64,000 nucleotides of DNA, taken from contig NZ_DATNGK010000277.1 of NCBI RefSeq assembly GCF_035605935.1, forward strand, positions 1 to 64,000, in the 5' to 3' direction. The stretch is from Actinocrinis sp035605935 (GTDB lineage: Bacteria; Actinomycetota; Actinomycetes; Streptomycetales; Catenulisporaceae). Of the stretch, positions 8,764 to 16,995 are shown piece by piece. Each line of letters begins with the position of its first letter. Position 1 is the stretch's first letter. The notes beneath the pieces are model-generated. The model worked only from the letters and a program-made list of their open reading frames with translations. It had not been told where the DNA came from and did not search any database. The position numbers and the translations under genes were made by a program.

Positions 8764-10245
8764 TCACACCTCTGGCCGGGTGCTGCGCGTTGCCTCGCTT
8801 CGGTAATCGGTGTACGTGTATGGGTTATCGAGCACCTTCGACTCGGGGATGTCAGGGTTCATTCCTTTGAACCAGGCCTCGTCGCCCAGTGTCGAGCGCA
8901 GATACTCGGCCGTCGCCTCCGCCTCGCGCCGCACCGCCGCCAGATCGATGCCCACCAGCTGGTGCTCGTGCTTCACCACGCGACCGTTGACCAGCACCGT
9001 GTGCACATCGCCGCGCTGCGCCTGGAAAGCGACGTGTCCGTACGGGTTCAGCAGCGGGAAGGAAACCGGAGACCGCTCGTTCTTGATCAGCACGACGTCC
9101 GCCTTCTTCCCCACCTCAAGGCTGCCGAGATCGTGGTCCCTGCCCAGCGTCTGCGCGCCGCCGCGGGTCGCCCACTCGACGACGTGTTCCGCGCGCAGGC
9201 TGCAATGCGTGATCGTCTCGCCCTTCAGATGGGCCTCGAAATGTTCGCGGGCGCGGTCGGCGCCGAGCGTGGTCCGCATCGCCGAGAACAGGTCGCCGCT
9301 CCACCACACGCTGGTGTCCATCGAGAGCGAAACCGGGATGCCGTGCGCGCGGATGGCCCAGGTGGGCGGATACCCCTGTCCCGCGCTCTGCTCGCTCTCC
9401 GTCGCCACCGAGATGGAGCCGCCGGTCGCCGCGATCCGCTGGTACGAATCAGCGGACAGCGACGCCGCGTGCACGTACGTGGTCTGCGGCGTCATGAATC
9501 CGCCCTCGAACATGAGCCGGATGCTCTCATCGCTGGTCGCGCCCCACACGCCGGCATGCGTGGTCACGCCGACGCCAAGCTCGCGAGCGACCTCAAAAGC
9601 CGGCGCCTCGGGGAACGACGGGTCGCCGGTCACGTCGAAAGCCAGCTGGAAACCCAGCATGTCGTCGCCGGTGATCCGGCGGCGCACGAAATCGCGGAAC
9701 TGCGCCGCCGCGGTCCACTGCGCCGGTGGCTGCTGGATGTTGCCGTAGGCGAGCACGTATCGGCCCGGCACCGACTGCAACGCGTCGACCGCGGCCTCCG
9801 CGTGGTCCACCGTTTGCAGGCCGTGCGACCAGTCCAGGACCGTCGTCACCCCGGCGTCGAGCGCCTCGATCGCGGCCAGCAGATTGCCGGCGTGAATGTC
9901 CTCGGGACGAAACAGCTTCCCGGATTCCAAGTAGTACCAGACGAAATACTGCGTCAGGGTCCAGTCGGCGCCGTAGCCACGCATCGCGGTTTGCCACATG
10001 TGCCGGTGCGTGTCGATCATCCCCGGCATCACGATTCCGTCGCTCGCGTCGATGACGAGGGCATCATCCGGCGCGTCAAGGTTCTGACCCACGGCTTCGA
10101 TCCGGTGCCCGATCGTCAGCACGTCGGTATTCGCGAGCACCTGACGTCGCGCGTCCATCGGCAGCACCGTGCCGCCGCGCAGCAGCACCGGACGCCCCGG
10201 CGCGAAATCGAGCGCTGATGCCTCCGCGGCGGCTGGCTCACTCAC
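8764..10245 (-). CDS. Metal-dependent amidohydrolase (TRZ/ATZ, cytosine-deaminase-like)
   Basis: 493 residues from a GTG with AAGGAG five bases upstream. The metal-site pattern of the amidohydrolase superfamily is visible: DTHRHM near residue 78, THAGV and YVHAASL in the middle, and SMDTS for the catalytic aspartate. A C-terminal GSLEVGKKADVVL segment of the small composite domain follows. Family members deaminate or dechlorinate N-heterocycles or open cyclic amides. It is divergent from an IclR gene and next to a ring-cleavage operon. It may therefore feed a nitrogenous or amide-linked aromatic substrate into that operon, but this is inferred from position only. Confidence 0.85.
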   Translation of the reverse strand: MSEPAAAEASALDFAPGRPVLLRGGTVLPMDARRQVLANTDVLTIGHRIEAVGQNLDAPDDALVIDASDGIVMPGMIDTHRHMWQTAMRGYGADWTLTQYFVWYYLESGKLFRPEDIHAGNLLAAIEALDAGVTTVLDWSHGLQTVDHAEAAVDALQSVPGRYVLAYGNIQQPPAQWTAAAQFRDFVRRRITGDDMLGFQLAFDVTGDPSFPEAPAFEVARELGVGVTTHAGVWGATSDESIRLMFEGGFMTPQTTYVHAASLSADSYQRIAATGGSISVATESEQSAGQGYPPTWAIRAHGIPVSLSMDTSVWWSGDLFSAMRTTLGADRAREHFEAHLKGETITHCSLRAEHVVEWATRGGAQTLGRDHDLGSLEVGKKADVVLIKNERSPVSFPLLNPYGHVAFQAQRGDVHTVLVNGRVVKHEHQLVGIDLAAVRREAEATAEYLRSTLGDEAWFKGMNPDIPESKVLDNPYTYTDYRSEATRSTRPEV

Positions 10246-10429
10246 GGCGACTCCTTCGGACCAGTGTCCGCCCTGCGGGCGGCGCGGCTGTCGTTACTCT
10301 CCGACCCGCATCTCGCCCTGTCAACCCCATCTGGGGCTGCGACCAGCGAAGTCATCGGGCTGGAAGCGTCCGCATGGCGACTCTTGGGCCCGGTCGGCCG
10401 CTGTGCTCTACTTGTGGCGTGCCCAAACT

Positions 10430-10448
10430 CTGTCCGTCAAGCGGACAG
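10430..10448. promoter_or_regulatory. Operator candidate of the IclR regulator (autoregulatory)
   Basis: CTGTCCG-TCAAG-CGGACAG, perfect 7-bp arms with a 5-bp centre, ends 22 bases before the IclR ATG. The same TGTCCG/CGGACA half-sites recur at 11332-11348 in front of the catabolic operon, which supports one regulator for both. The remaining 180 bases towards the divergent amidohydrolase show nothing else clear. Confidence 0.7.
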
Positions 10449-10470
10449 TCATACGACGAGGAGAGAACTC

Positions 10471-11280
10471 ATGGCCCGTGAAGGCGCCGGACCGGATTTC
10501 ATCGAGGCGCTGGCGCGCGGCCTCGACGTGATCACCGCCTTCGAACCAGGCCACCCGGCGATGACCCTGAGCGAAGTCGCCGCGGCCACCGGCCTGGCCC
10601 GGCCGACCGCACGCCGGATCCTGCTCACCCTCCAGGAACTCGGCTACGTGCGGGCTCGCGGATCAGGGTTCGCGCTCACACCGCGGGTTCTCGACCTCGG
10701 CACCGCCTACGTCCGCTCGATGGACCTGTGGGAGATCGCCAGGCCGCACATGGAGATCCTGTCCGCGCGCACCGGCGAATCCTGTTCGATCGCGCAACTC
10801 GACGGTTCGGACATCGTGTACGTCGCGCGCGTCGCGGTCCCGAAGATCGTCTCGCTCACGGTGCAGATCGGCACCCGGTTTCCCGCGCTGCAGACCTCCC
10901 TCGGCAAGGTACTGCTCGCCGCCCTCACCGACGCCGAGGTCGAAGCCGTGCTCTGCGAACCGAGTCGCTCCGGTCTCACCCCGCTCTGGCAGCCCGACCC
11001 GGCCGAGCGCAGAACCGAGCTTCGCCAGGTCAGAGCGCGCGGTTGGGCGCTCACGGACGAGCAGCTCACCCGCGGCATCCGCTCGGCGGCGGCGCCGCTG
11101 CGCAATGGCTCCGGCGAAGTCATCGCGGCCCTGAACGTGAACACGCACGCCGCCGAGACGCCCCTCGAACGCCTCGTCGACCATCACCTGCCGCTACTCC
11201 AGCACGCGGCCGGCGAGATCAGCGCCGACTTCGCCCGCCTCGAAGCGGTGCCGCACGTAACGCGCGCCGCCTCGGCTTGA
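10471..11280 (+). CDS. IclR-family transcriptional regulator
   Basis: 269 residues. I chose the ATG at 10471 because GAGGAGAG lies five bases upstream; a longer frame to 10264 would read through the operator. The N-terminal winged helix (about residues 12-75) contains MTLSEVAAATGLARPTARRIL, the recognition-helix region of IclR proteins. Residues 85-255 form the IclR effector domain, with LQTSLGKVLLA and the DEQLTRGIRSAAAPL segment. The closest relatives by pattern are PcaR/PobR-type regulators of aromatic catabolism. It probably controls itself, the divergent amidohydrolase and the downstream ring-cleavage operon. Confidence 0.93.
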   Translation: MAREGAGPDFIEALARGLDVITAFEPGHPAMTLSEVAAATGLARPTARRILLTLQELGYVRARGSGFALTPRVLDLGTAYVRSMDLWEIARPHMEILSARTGESCSIAQLDGSDIVYVARVAVPKIVSLTVQIGTRFPALQTSLGKVLLAALTDAEVEAVLCEPSRSGLTPLWQPDPAERRTELRQVRARGWALTDEQLTRGIRSAAAPLRNGSGEVIAALNVNTHAAETPLERLVDHHLPLLQHAAGEISADFARLEAVPHVTRAASA

Positions 11281-11288
11281 GACAGGCC

Positions 11289-11316
11289 TTGACGCCTCGT
11301 CCGATCATGCGAGAAT
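11289..11316 (+). promoter_or_regulatory. Probable sigma-70-type promoter of catabolic operon
   Basis: TTGACG (11289-11294) and GAGAAT (11311-11316) separated by 16 bases. Transcription would start about 16 bases before the IclR-type operator at 11332, so the operator falls in the transcribed leader. Confidence 0.45.
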
Positions 11317-11331
11317 CGCTGAACGGACGAC

Positions 11332-11348
11332 TGTCCGAGTGTCGGACA
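11332..11348. promoter_or_regulatory. IclR-type operator before CoA-transferase operon
   Basis: TGTCCGA-GTG-TCGGACA, perfect 7-bp arms with a 3-bp centre. It touches the Shine-Dalgarno AAGGAGG (11348-11354) of the next gene. It shares half-sites with 10430-10448. The centre is two bases shorter, which may change affinity. Confidence 0.7.
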
Positions 11349-11358
11349 AGGAGGAGAG

Positions 11359-12546
11359 TTGGCGGTCGAAGAAGGCAACCAGGCGAACCCGCTGCCGGGC
11401 CCACTCACCGGCTTGCTCGTCGCGGACTTCTCCCGCATCCTGGCCGGCCCCTACGCCACGATGCTGCTGGCCGATCTCGGCGCAGAGGTGATCAAGGTCG
11501 AAGGACCGAAGGGCGACGACACCCGATCCTGGATGCCGCCGGTCCGCGACGGCGTGTCGACCTACTATCTCGGCATCAACCGGGGCAAGCGCTCAATCGC
11601 CCTCGATCTGCGCGACCAGAAGGACGCCGCGCTCGCCCGCGAACTGGTTCGCCGCGCCGATGTGTTCATCGAGAACTTCAAACCCGGCGGCCTGACCAAG
11701 TACGGACTCGACTACGAGTCGGTGCGCGCTGACAACCCTGGCCTCGTATACACGTCGATCAGCGGCTTCGGCACCGGTCCCGGCCGCGACGTACCCGGCT
11801 ACGACCTCATGGTCCAAGCCGTGTCAGGACTGATGAGCCTCACTGGAGACCCGGCCGGGCCGCCGTACCGGGCCGGAATCTCAGTATTCGATGTCATGGC
11901 CGGCAATCACGCGGTCATCGGGATCCTCGCCGCGCTGCGCCATCGCGACGCCACCGGACGCGGCCAGCTGATCGAGATCAACTTGCTTTCATCCGCGCTC
12001 TCCGGCCTGGTCAATCACAGCTCGGCCTACGCCGCCGGGGGAGTGGTCCCATTCCGCATGGGTAACGCGCATCCGAGTGTCTTCCCCTACGAACCGCTGC
12101 CGACCGCCGACAACGATCTGATCGTCGCCGCGGCCAACGACAGCCAGTTCCGCAAGCTCTGCGACGTGCTCGGCGTTCCCGAACTCGCCGATGACGCACG
12201 CTTCGCCCGCAACGCGGACCGGACCGAGCGCCGCGAGGAACTGCGACCGCTGCTGGTCGAACAGCTCAAGAAGCGCGGCGCGAACGAATGGTTCGACCTG
12301 CTGGTGGCGGCCGGCGTGCCGAGCGGGCCGATCAACACCATTCAAGGCGGCTTCGCGATGGCCGAACGCTTCGGCCTGGACCCGATCATCGAGGTGGGTG
12401 CGGGCGAGCGCGCGATGCCGACGACCCGCAACCCGATCCGGCTCTCCGAAACCCCGCCGGCTTACCGCCTTCCGCCACCGGATCTCGACGAACACGGCGC
12501 CGAACTTCGCGCCTGGCTTTCCGCCGCGGTGAGTGACGATGACTGA
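11359..12546 (+). CDS. CaiB/BaiF (family III) CoA-transferase
   Basis: 395 residues from a TTG start placed four bases after AAGGAGG. The family III pattern is clear: ADFSRILAGPYATMLLADLGAEVIKVE at the N-terminus, the INRGKRSIALDL stretch, and D178 in GISVFDVMAG at the position of the catalytic aspartate. Such enzymes move CoA between carboxylic acids through an aspartyl-CoA thioester. As the first gene of a four-gene overlapping operon with a citryl-CoA-lyase-like enzyme and LigB/LigA, it could activate a ring-cleavage product before carbon-carbon cleavage. The acceptor is not known. Confidence 0.9.
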   Translation: MAVEEGNQANPLPGPLTGLLVADFSRILAGPYATMLLADLGAEVIKVEGPKGDDTRSWMPPVRDGVSTYYLGINRGKRSIALDLRDQKDAALARELVRRADVFIENFKPGGLTKYGLDYESVRADNPGLVYTSISGFGTGPGRDVPGYDLMVQAVSGLMSLTGDPAGPPYRAGISVFDVMAGNHAVIGILAALRHRDATGRGQLIEINLLSSALSGLVNHSSAYAAGGVVPFRMGNAHPSVFPYEPLPTADNDLIVAAANDSQFRKLCDVLGVPELADDARFARNADRTERREELRPLLVEQLKKRGANEWFDLLVAAGVPSGPINTIQGGFAMAERFGLDPIIEVGAGERAMPTTRNPIRLSETPPAYRLPPPDLDEHGAELRAWLSAAVSDDD

Positions 12547-13426
12547 GATCCCAGAGAACCAGGGCATTGAGTCTCCGACTGCCCAGTACGCGACTGCTCA
12601 GTACCCGATCGCCCAATACCCCACCGCACTAGGCGCCTCCTCGCTCGACAGCATCACCCTGCTCGGCCGGGACCTGGCGCGCGACGTCATGGGCCAGGTC
12701 GGCTTCGGCGAACTCGCCTTCTGGCTCGCCACCCAGCGCCGCCCGGCCCGCGGCGAGACCCGCGTCTTCGAGGCGGTGCTCGCCGCGCTCGCCGACCACG
12801 GCTTTACGCCGACCGCGATCGTCACTCGGCTGACCTACCTCTCCGCCCCCGACTCGGTCCAAGGCGCACTCGCCGCCGGGCTGCTCGGTGGCGGCTCGCG
12901 CTTCCTCGGCGTCACCGAGGACTGCGGACACTTCCTGCACGAGGTCATCGCCGCCCAAACCGGCCCACTGCCGGCCGACGACGACGGCTGGGACACACTC
13001 GCCCTTAAAACCCTGCGAAACGCCCGCGCCGCCGGACTTCGCATCCCGGGCCTGGGTCATCACGTGCACAAGCAAGGCGACCCGCGCACGCCCCGGCTCT
13101 TCCAAATCGCCGCTGAGGAAGGGCTTTACGGTCCGCATCTCTCCCTTTTCGCCGCGATCGGCCGCGTGCACCCGACCGTGCTCAACCGAACCCTGCCGCT
13201 CAACGGCGCCGGGGTCTGCGGCGCGGCCCTCGCCGATCTCGGCCTGCCGCTCGAACTGCTGCGCGGCTTCGCCCTGCTCGCCCGTACCGCCGGACTGATC
13301 GGCCAGCTCGCCGAGGAACTGCGCCGACCCGTCGCCAACCAGATCTTCCTTTCCGTGGACCTCAACAACCGGCCGGTCCCCCCGGAGCCCTACCAGCCCG
13401 CCGCCAACGGAGGCCCGCATGGCTGA
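12539..13426 (+). CDS. Citryl-CoA lyase-like protein (citrate synthase fold)
   Basis: About 295 residues. The ATG at 12539 overlaps the CoA-transferase stop (a GTG two codons earlier is possible). The core (residues 35-285) carries citrate-synthase-superfamily signatures: GGGSRFLGVTEDCG, the active-site PGLGHHVHKQGDPRTPRL loop, and a terminal LAEELRRPVANQIF helix. It is shorter than citrate synthase and matches stand-alone citryl-CoA lyases, which split 3-hydroxy-3-methylglutaryl- or citryl-type CoA esters to acetyl-CoA plus an oxoacid. The N-terminal 35 residues contain a repeated (T/I)AQY(A/P) motif not expected in the fold. It follows a CoA-transferase, which suggests sequential action. 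Confidence 0.82.
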   Translation: MTEIPENQGIESPTAQYATAQYPIAQYPTALGASSLDSITLLGRDLARDVMGQVGFGELAFWLATQRRPARGETRVFEAVLAALADHGFTPTAIVTRLTYLSAPDSVQGALAAGLLGGGSRFLGVTEDCGHFLHEVIAAQTGPLPADDDGWDTLALKTLRNARAAGLRIPGLGHHVHKQGDPRTPRLFQIAAEEGLYGPHLSLFAAIGRVHPTVLNRTLPLNGAGVCGAALADLGLPLELLRGFALLARTAGLIGQLAEELRRPVANQIFLSVDLNNRPVPPEPYQPAANGGPHG

Positions 13427-14288
13427 ACTCGTCGCGGTGATCGCGTCCACGCATCACCCGTTCTATTACCGCGCGAGCACCGCCACCGGCGCGGACCGCC
13501 CGCCGTTCGCCGACGAGTGGGTGCGCAAGGTCGAGGCCTTCCGCGAGACGCTGACCAAGGCACGCCCCGACGTGCTCGTCATGGTCGGATCAGACCACTT
13601 CCATCAACTGTGGCTGGACAACATGCCGCAGTTCCTCATCGGAAAGGCGCCCTACTACGACGCGAACTTCTACAACGAAGAACGCGAATTCGGCCTGCCG
13701 CGGATGCTGCTCACCGGCCACGAGGACCTCTCCACGCACCTGCTGCGTGAAGGGCTCGATGCCGGCTTCGACCTCGCCTTCTCCAACGAGCTGCGCATCG
13801 ACCACTCGATCACCTGCCCGATCACCACCCTGCGCCCGCAGGCCGATCTGCCGATCGTGCCGATCTACACCAACATCTTCGCCCCGCCGCTGCCCCGCCC
13901 GAATCGCTTCGTGCAGCTCGGCCGCACCATCCGTGAGCTGGTCGAGTCCTGGCCGTCCGACCAGCGCGTCGCGGTGATCGGCACCGGACATCTGTCCCTG
14001 GAACTCGGCGGCCCGCGCCAGTTCGGCCCCACCGGGCCCGACCCCGAGTTCGACCGCAAGGCCGTCGAGTGGATCGCCACCGGCGACCTCGAGGGCTGCC
14101 TCGCCGAGGTCACCCTGGACAGCCTGCACCTGCCCGGCAACGCGACCCACGGCTTCATGGACTTCATGCTGATGATGGGCGTCGCCGGCGAGGGTGCGAA
14201 GGCCGACTACGTCGACACCTACGACCTCTTCCACACCATGGAGGCCTACTTCACCTGGTACCCGAACGCGAAGGGAGCCCGGCCGTGA
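13419..14288 (+). CDS. Class III extradiol dioxygenase catalytic subunit (LigB-like)
   Basis: 289 residues. The ATG overlaps the upstream stop by eight bases. The LigB pattern is visible: H12 (STHHPF) and the DHFH cluster (H60/H62) as iron-site candidates, H129 in RIDHS, and H191 in GTGHLS at the catalytic His position. LigB-type enzymes open catechol rings beside the hydroxyls using Fe(II) and O2. The small LigA-like subunit follows immediately, as in protocatechuate 4,5-dioxygenase. The aromatic substrate cannot be told from sequence; gallate, protocatechuate or a substituted catechol are possible. Confidence 0.88.
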   Translation: MAELVAVIASTHHPFYYRASTATGADRPPFADEWVRKVEAFRETLTKARPDVLVMVGSDHFHQLWLDNMPQFLIGKAPYYDANFYNEEREFGLPRMLLTGHEDLSTHLLREGLDAGFDLAFSNELRIDHSITCPITTLRPQADLPIVPIYTNIFAPPLPRPNRFVQLGRTIRELVESWPSDQRVAVIGTGHLSLELGGPRQFGPTGPDPEFDRKAVEWIATGDLEGCLAEVTLDSLHLPGNATHGFMDFMLMMGVAGEGAKADYVDTYDLFHTMEAYFTWYPNAKGARP

Positions 14289-14644
14289 GCAAGTACCTGT
14301 TGAACAAGTTCCTGTTCACCGTCGACCGCGACGCGGAGCTGGTCGAGCGCTATCGCGCCGACCCGCGCGCAACGGTGACGGCGTGGGAGGCCGAGCACGC
14401 CAACCGCATCCTGGGCTGCCACTCCTGCGAATCCTCTACCTGGCTGAGCTTCGACGACGTCGAGCGCGAGGCCCTGGCGACGCACGACTACCCCAAGCTG
14501 TTCGAGCTCGGCGCGCATCCCTTCCTCACGCTCACCCTCTTCATCGCCATGTTCGAACGCGACTACGAACCACTCGGCTTCCAGCTTGAGTACGCCCGCC
14601 GCCTGGCTCACATGAGCCTGCCGTATCCGGATATCGCCACCTGA
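14285..14644 (+). CDS. LigA-like small subunit of extradiol dioxygenase
   Basis: 119 residues from a GTG overlapping the LigB stop (GTGA). All-helical, with the LigA-type features YLLNKFLF..., a central DVEREAL segment and FELGAHPFLTLTLF, which in the LigAB structure caps the active site. Separate small and large subunits are the classical protocatechuate 4,5-dioxygenase arrangement, and the overlap points to equimolar synthesis. It ends the operon. The roughly 95 bases that follow contain only a weak 6-bp stem. Confidence 0.85.
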   Translation: MSKYLLNKFLFTVDRDAELVERYRADPRATVTAWEAEHANRILGCHSCESSTWLSFDDVEREALATHDYPKLFELGAHPFLTLTLFIAMFERDYEPLGFQLEYARRLAHMSLPYPDIAT

Positions 14645-14739
14645 GCCGGATCGCCGCAATCTCCGGGAGCCACCGAGTCATCCGAGCCCACTTTCGGTGA
14701 TCCACACCAGCCGGGCGCCGATCTTGTCACAATGGCGAC

Positions 14740-15993
14740 GTGCGACAACTCTCACCCGCCGAAGTGGCCAAGCGACGCGGCGTCCGGCGGATGAAGGCGG
14801 TCGCCAGCGGCTTCCTGCTGGCCGCGATCGGGCTCTACGTGCTGGCCCGCTGGCAGGAGGGGCGCGGCGCGACCTGGGCGCAGTACCTCGGCGCCGCCGC
14901 GCAGGCCGCGATGGTCGGCGCGCTGGCCGACTGGTTCGCGGTCACCGCCCTGTTCCGCCACCCGCTCGGCCTGCCGATCCCGCACACCGCGATCATCCCG
15001 CACCGCAAGGAGGCGCTCGGCCGCAGCCTCGGCGACTTCGTCGGCGAGAACTTCCTGTCCGAGCAGGTCATCCGCGGCCGGCTGCGCGCGATCGGCCTGT
15101 CCGCTCGGCTCGGCGGCTGGCTCGCCGATGACAAACACGCCGAGCGGGTCACCCAGGAGGCCGCGGGTCTGCTGCGCGGAGTGCTCGCCGTCCTGCGCGA
15201 CGACGATCTGCAGGCGGTGCTCAGCCGCACCGTGAACCGCTGGCTCAACGAGCAGCCGATCGGCCCGGTCGCCGGCCGCGTGCTCGGCAAGTTCGTCGCC
15301 GACGACGGCCACCGGCCGCTGATCGACCTGCTCACGCGGCGCGCCGTAGAGTGGCTTGAGCAGCATCCCGACGCGATCGAGCGCACGGTCACCGGCGAGG
15401 CGCCGCTGTGGACGCCCCGATTCGTCGACGAGCGCGTCGCCCGCCGCATCCACAAGGAGCTGGTGAAGTTCGCGGCCGCGGTGCGTGACGAGCCGCACCA
15501 CCAGGCGCGGGCCGCGATCGACGACTTCCTCACCGACTTCGCGCAGCAGCTGTCCTCGGACCCGGTGACGCTGGCGCAGGCCGAGCGGTTCAAGCAGGAA
15601 TTGATCAATCATCGCGAGGTGCAGCGGCTGGTCGGGTCCTCCTGGCAGGCGCTGCGCTCGATGATCGTCTCGGCGGCCGAGGACGAGCAAAGCGAACTGC
15701 GGCTGCGGGCGCGCGACGCGATCGCCGCGTTCGGGCGTCGCCTGGCCTCTGACGACCGGTTGCGTGACAAGGTGGACTCGTGGGTTGAGGGCGCGGCGGT
15801 GCATGTCGTCGTCACATATCGCGCGGAGATCACCTCGCTGATCACGGACACCGTCGGCGCCTGGGATGCCGAGGAGACCTCACGCAAGGTGGAGATCCAG
15901 GTCGGCCGGGACCTGCAGTTCATCCGGATCAACGGCACGGTCGTCGGAGCGCTCGCCGGCCTGCTCATCTACGTGCTGACCCGGCTGACCTGA
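14740..15993 (+). CDS. DUF445 family membrane protein
   Basis: 417 residues from a GTG. One or two hydrophobic helices lie at the N-terminus (about 18-60) and one at the extreme C-terminus (about 395-415). They bracket a long helical region with ADWFAVTALFRHPLGLPIPHTAIIPHRK and LGDFVGENFLS, the conserved core of the DUF445/YjiN family. Both termini are thus anchored with a helical middle on one side of the membrane. The family function is not established, though it is widespread in actinomycetes. It is monocistronic here. Confidence 0.85.
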   Translation: MRQLSPAEVAKRRGVRRMKAVASGFLLAAIGLYVLARWQEGRGATWAQYLGAAAQAAMVGALADWFAVTALFRHPLGLPIPHTAIIPHRKEALGRSLGDFVGENFLSEQVIRGRLRAIGLSARLGGWLADDKHAERVTQEAAGLLRGVLAVLRDDDLQAVLSRTVNRWLNEQPIGPVAGRVLGKFVADDGHRPLIDLLTRRAVEWLEQHPDAIERTVTGEAPLWTPRFVDERVARRIHKELVKFAAAVRDEPHHQARAAIDDFLTDFAQQLSSDPVTLAQAERFKQELINHREVQRLVGSSWQALRSMIVSAAEDEQSELRLRARDAIAAFGRRLASDDRLRDKVDSWVEGAAVHVVVTYRAEITSLITDTVGAWDAEETSRKVEIQVGRDLQFIRINGTVVGALAGLLIYVLTRLT

Positions 15994-16066
15994 CGCTGCT
16001 CGATTGGCGGTGCCTGATCTGACGGTGCGTGATCTGGCGCCCTCGTACTGACACAGCGTCGCCGGG

Positions 16067-16753
16067 CTATTTCGCCAGCCCGGCGACCAGGTTGATCGCC
16101 GCTGCGATGATCACGGTGCCGAGTGGAAACGACAACAGCGCCTGACGCAGCACCGCACGCCGGACGTCCCCGTCCCTGATGTCTGTGTCCGAGACCTGGA
16201 ACGTCATGCCGACCGTGAACGCGACGTACGCGAAGTCGCTGTAGCGCGCCTCCGCCCGCTGCTTGAAGTCGATCCCGCCGACCGGATCGGTGTAGTAGAG
16301 CCGCGCGTACTTAAGCATGAAGACGGTATGCACCAGCGCCCACGACACGAAGACCGAGCCCAGTGCCAGCCCAGCCTCGTAGTACTTGGCGTTACCCGAG
16401 GCGTGTCCGACGCCGAACAGCACCGCGCCGACCGCGACGAGGCTGGCCAGCGCGGCGCCGAGCAACAGGAGGTCGGTCAGTTCGCGACCGGGGTCTTCGC
16501 GGCGCGCGTGTTGCTGGGTTCCATAAGCGTCCAGGCCCCAGACGCCGATCCAGACCCAAACGCAGAACGCCAGCGCCATCACGTCCCAGCCGATCAGCGG
16601 CGCCATCCGGCCGGCCCCGAGCACGCCTGCCAGCACGCCGCCGCCGATGCCGAGGACGACGGAGACCAGCAGTTGCGCACGGGCCGTCGTCCCCTCCTCG
16701 CGCAGTTCGGAGCGTCCTTCGGATTCTGACGACTCGTTGATTTGTGGCTCCAC
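16067..16753 (-). CDS. DUF1345 family membrane protein
   Basis: 228 residues from the GTG at 16753, chosen for GGAAGG about eight bases upstream; an in-frame ATG at 16804 adds 17 polar residues. Five to six transmembrane segments are visible. The hallmark stretch WALVHTVFMLKYARLYY and YSDFAYVAFTVGMTFQVSDTD identifies DUF1345, a family of predicted inner-membrane proteins without assigned function. It is convergent with the DUF445 gene. The 70 bases between them contain a short direct repeat (GGTGC-TGATCTG twice) but no good hairpin. Confidence 0.85.
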   Translation of the reverse strand: MEPQINESSESEGRSELREEGTTARAQLLVSVVLGIGGGVLAGVLGAGRMAPLIGWDVMALAFCVWVWIGVWGLDAYGTQQHARREDPGRELTDLLLLGAALASLVAVGAVLFGVGHASGNAKYYEAGLALGSVFVSWALVHTVFMLKYARLYYTDPVGGIDFKQRAEARYSDFAYVAFTVGMTFQVSDTDIRDGDVRRAVLRQALLSFPLGTVIIAAAINLVAGLAK

Positions 16754-16923
16754 GGCCCCAGCCTTCCAGTTTCGCGCCCTTCCTGCTCGGCGGCATTGCG
16801 CCATTGGAGCTCGTCGAACCGGCCGCTATTGGTTGCGGCTCCCAACGAGCGACCTCGGAAGAGTCGGTTAAGACCATTGACAGCGTCCTGCGTCCGCGTG
16901 TTTCATCACCGTTACCGACGCCG

Positions 16924-16944
16924 ATTGTTGTCCCACCCAACAAT
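16924..16944. promoter_or_regulatory. Inverted repeat upstream of GH3 gene
   Basis: ATTGTTG - 7 bases - CAACAAT, perfect arms. It ends 51 bases before the GTG of the GH3 gene. An operator or leader hairpin is possible, and no regulator is adjacent. Confidence 0.45.
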
Positions 16945-16995
16945 GCTGCCCGCCAAGCATGCCTGCGCGTCGGTTCGCAGATGTCAGGAGGCATC

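Noticed and set aside
16007..16045. Short direct repeat (GGTGC-TGATCTG twice) between DUF445 and DUF1345 genes
   Set aside because: Only two imperfect copies without symmetry or context; probably chance or minor slippage.
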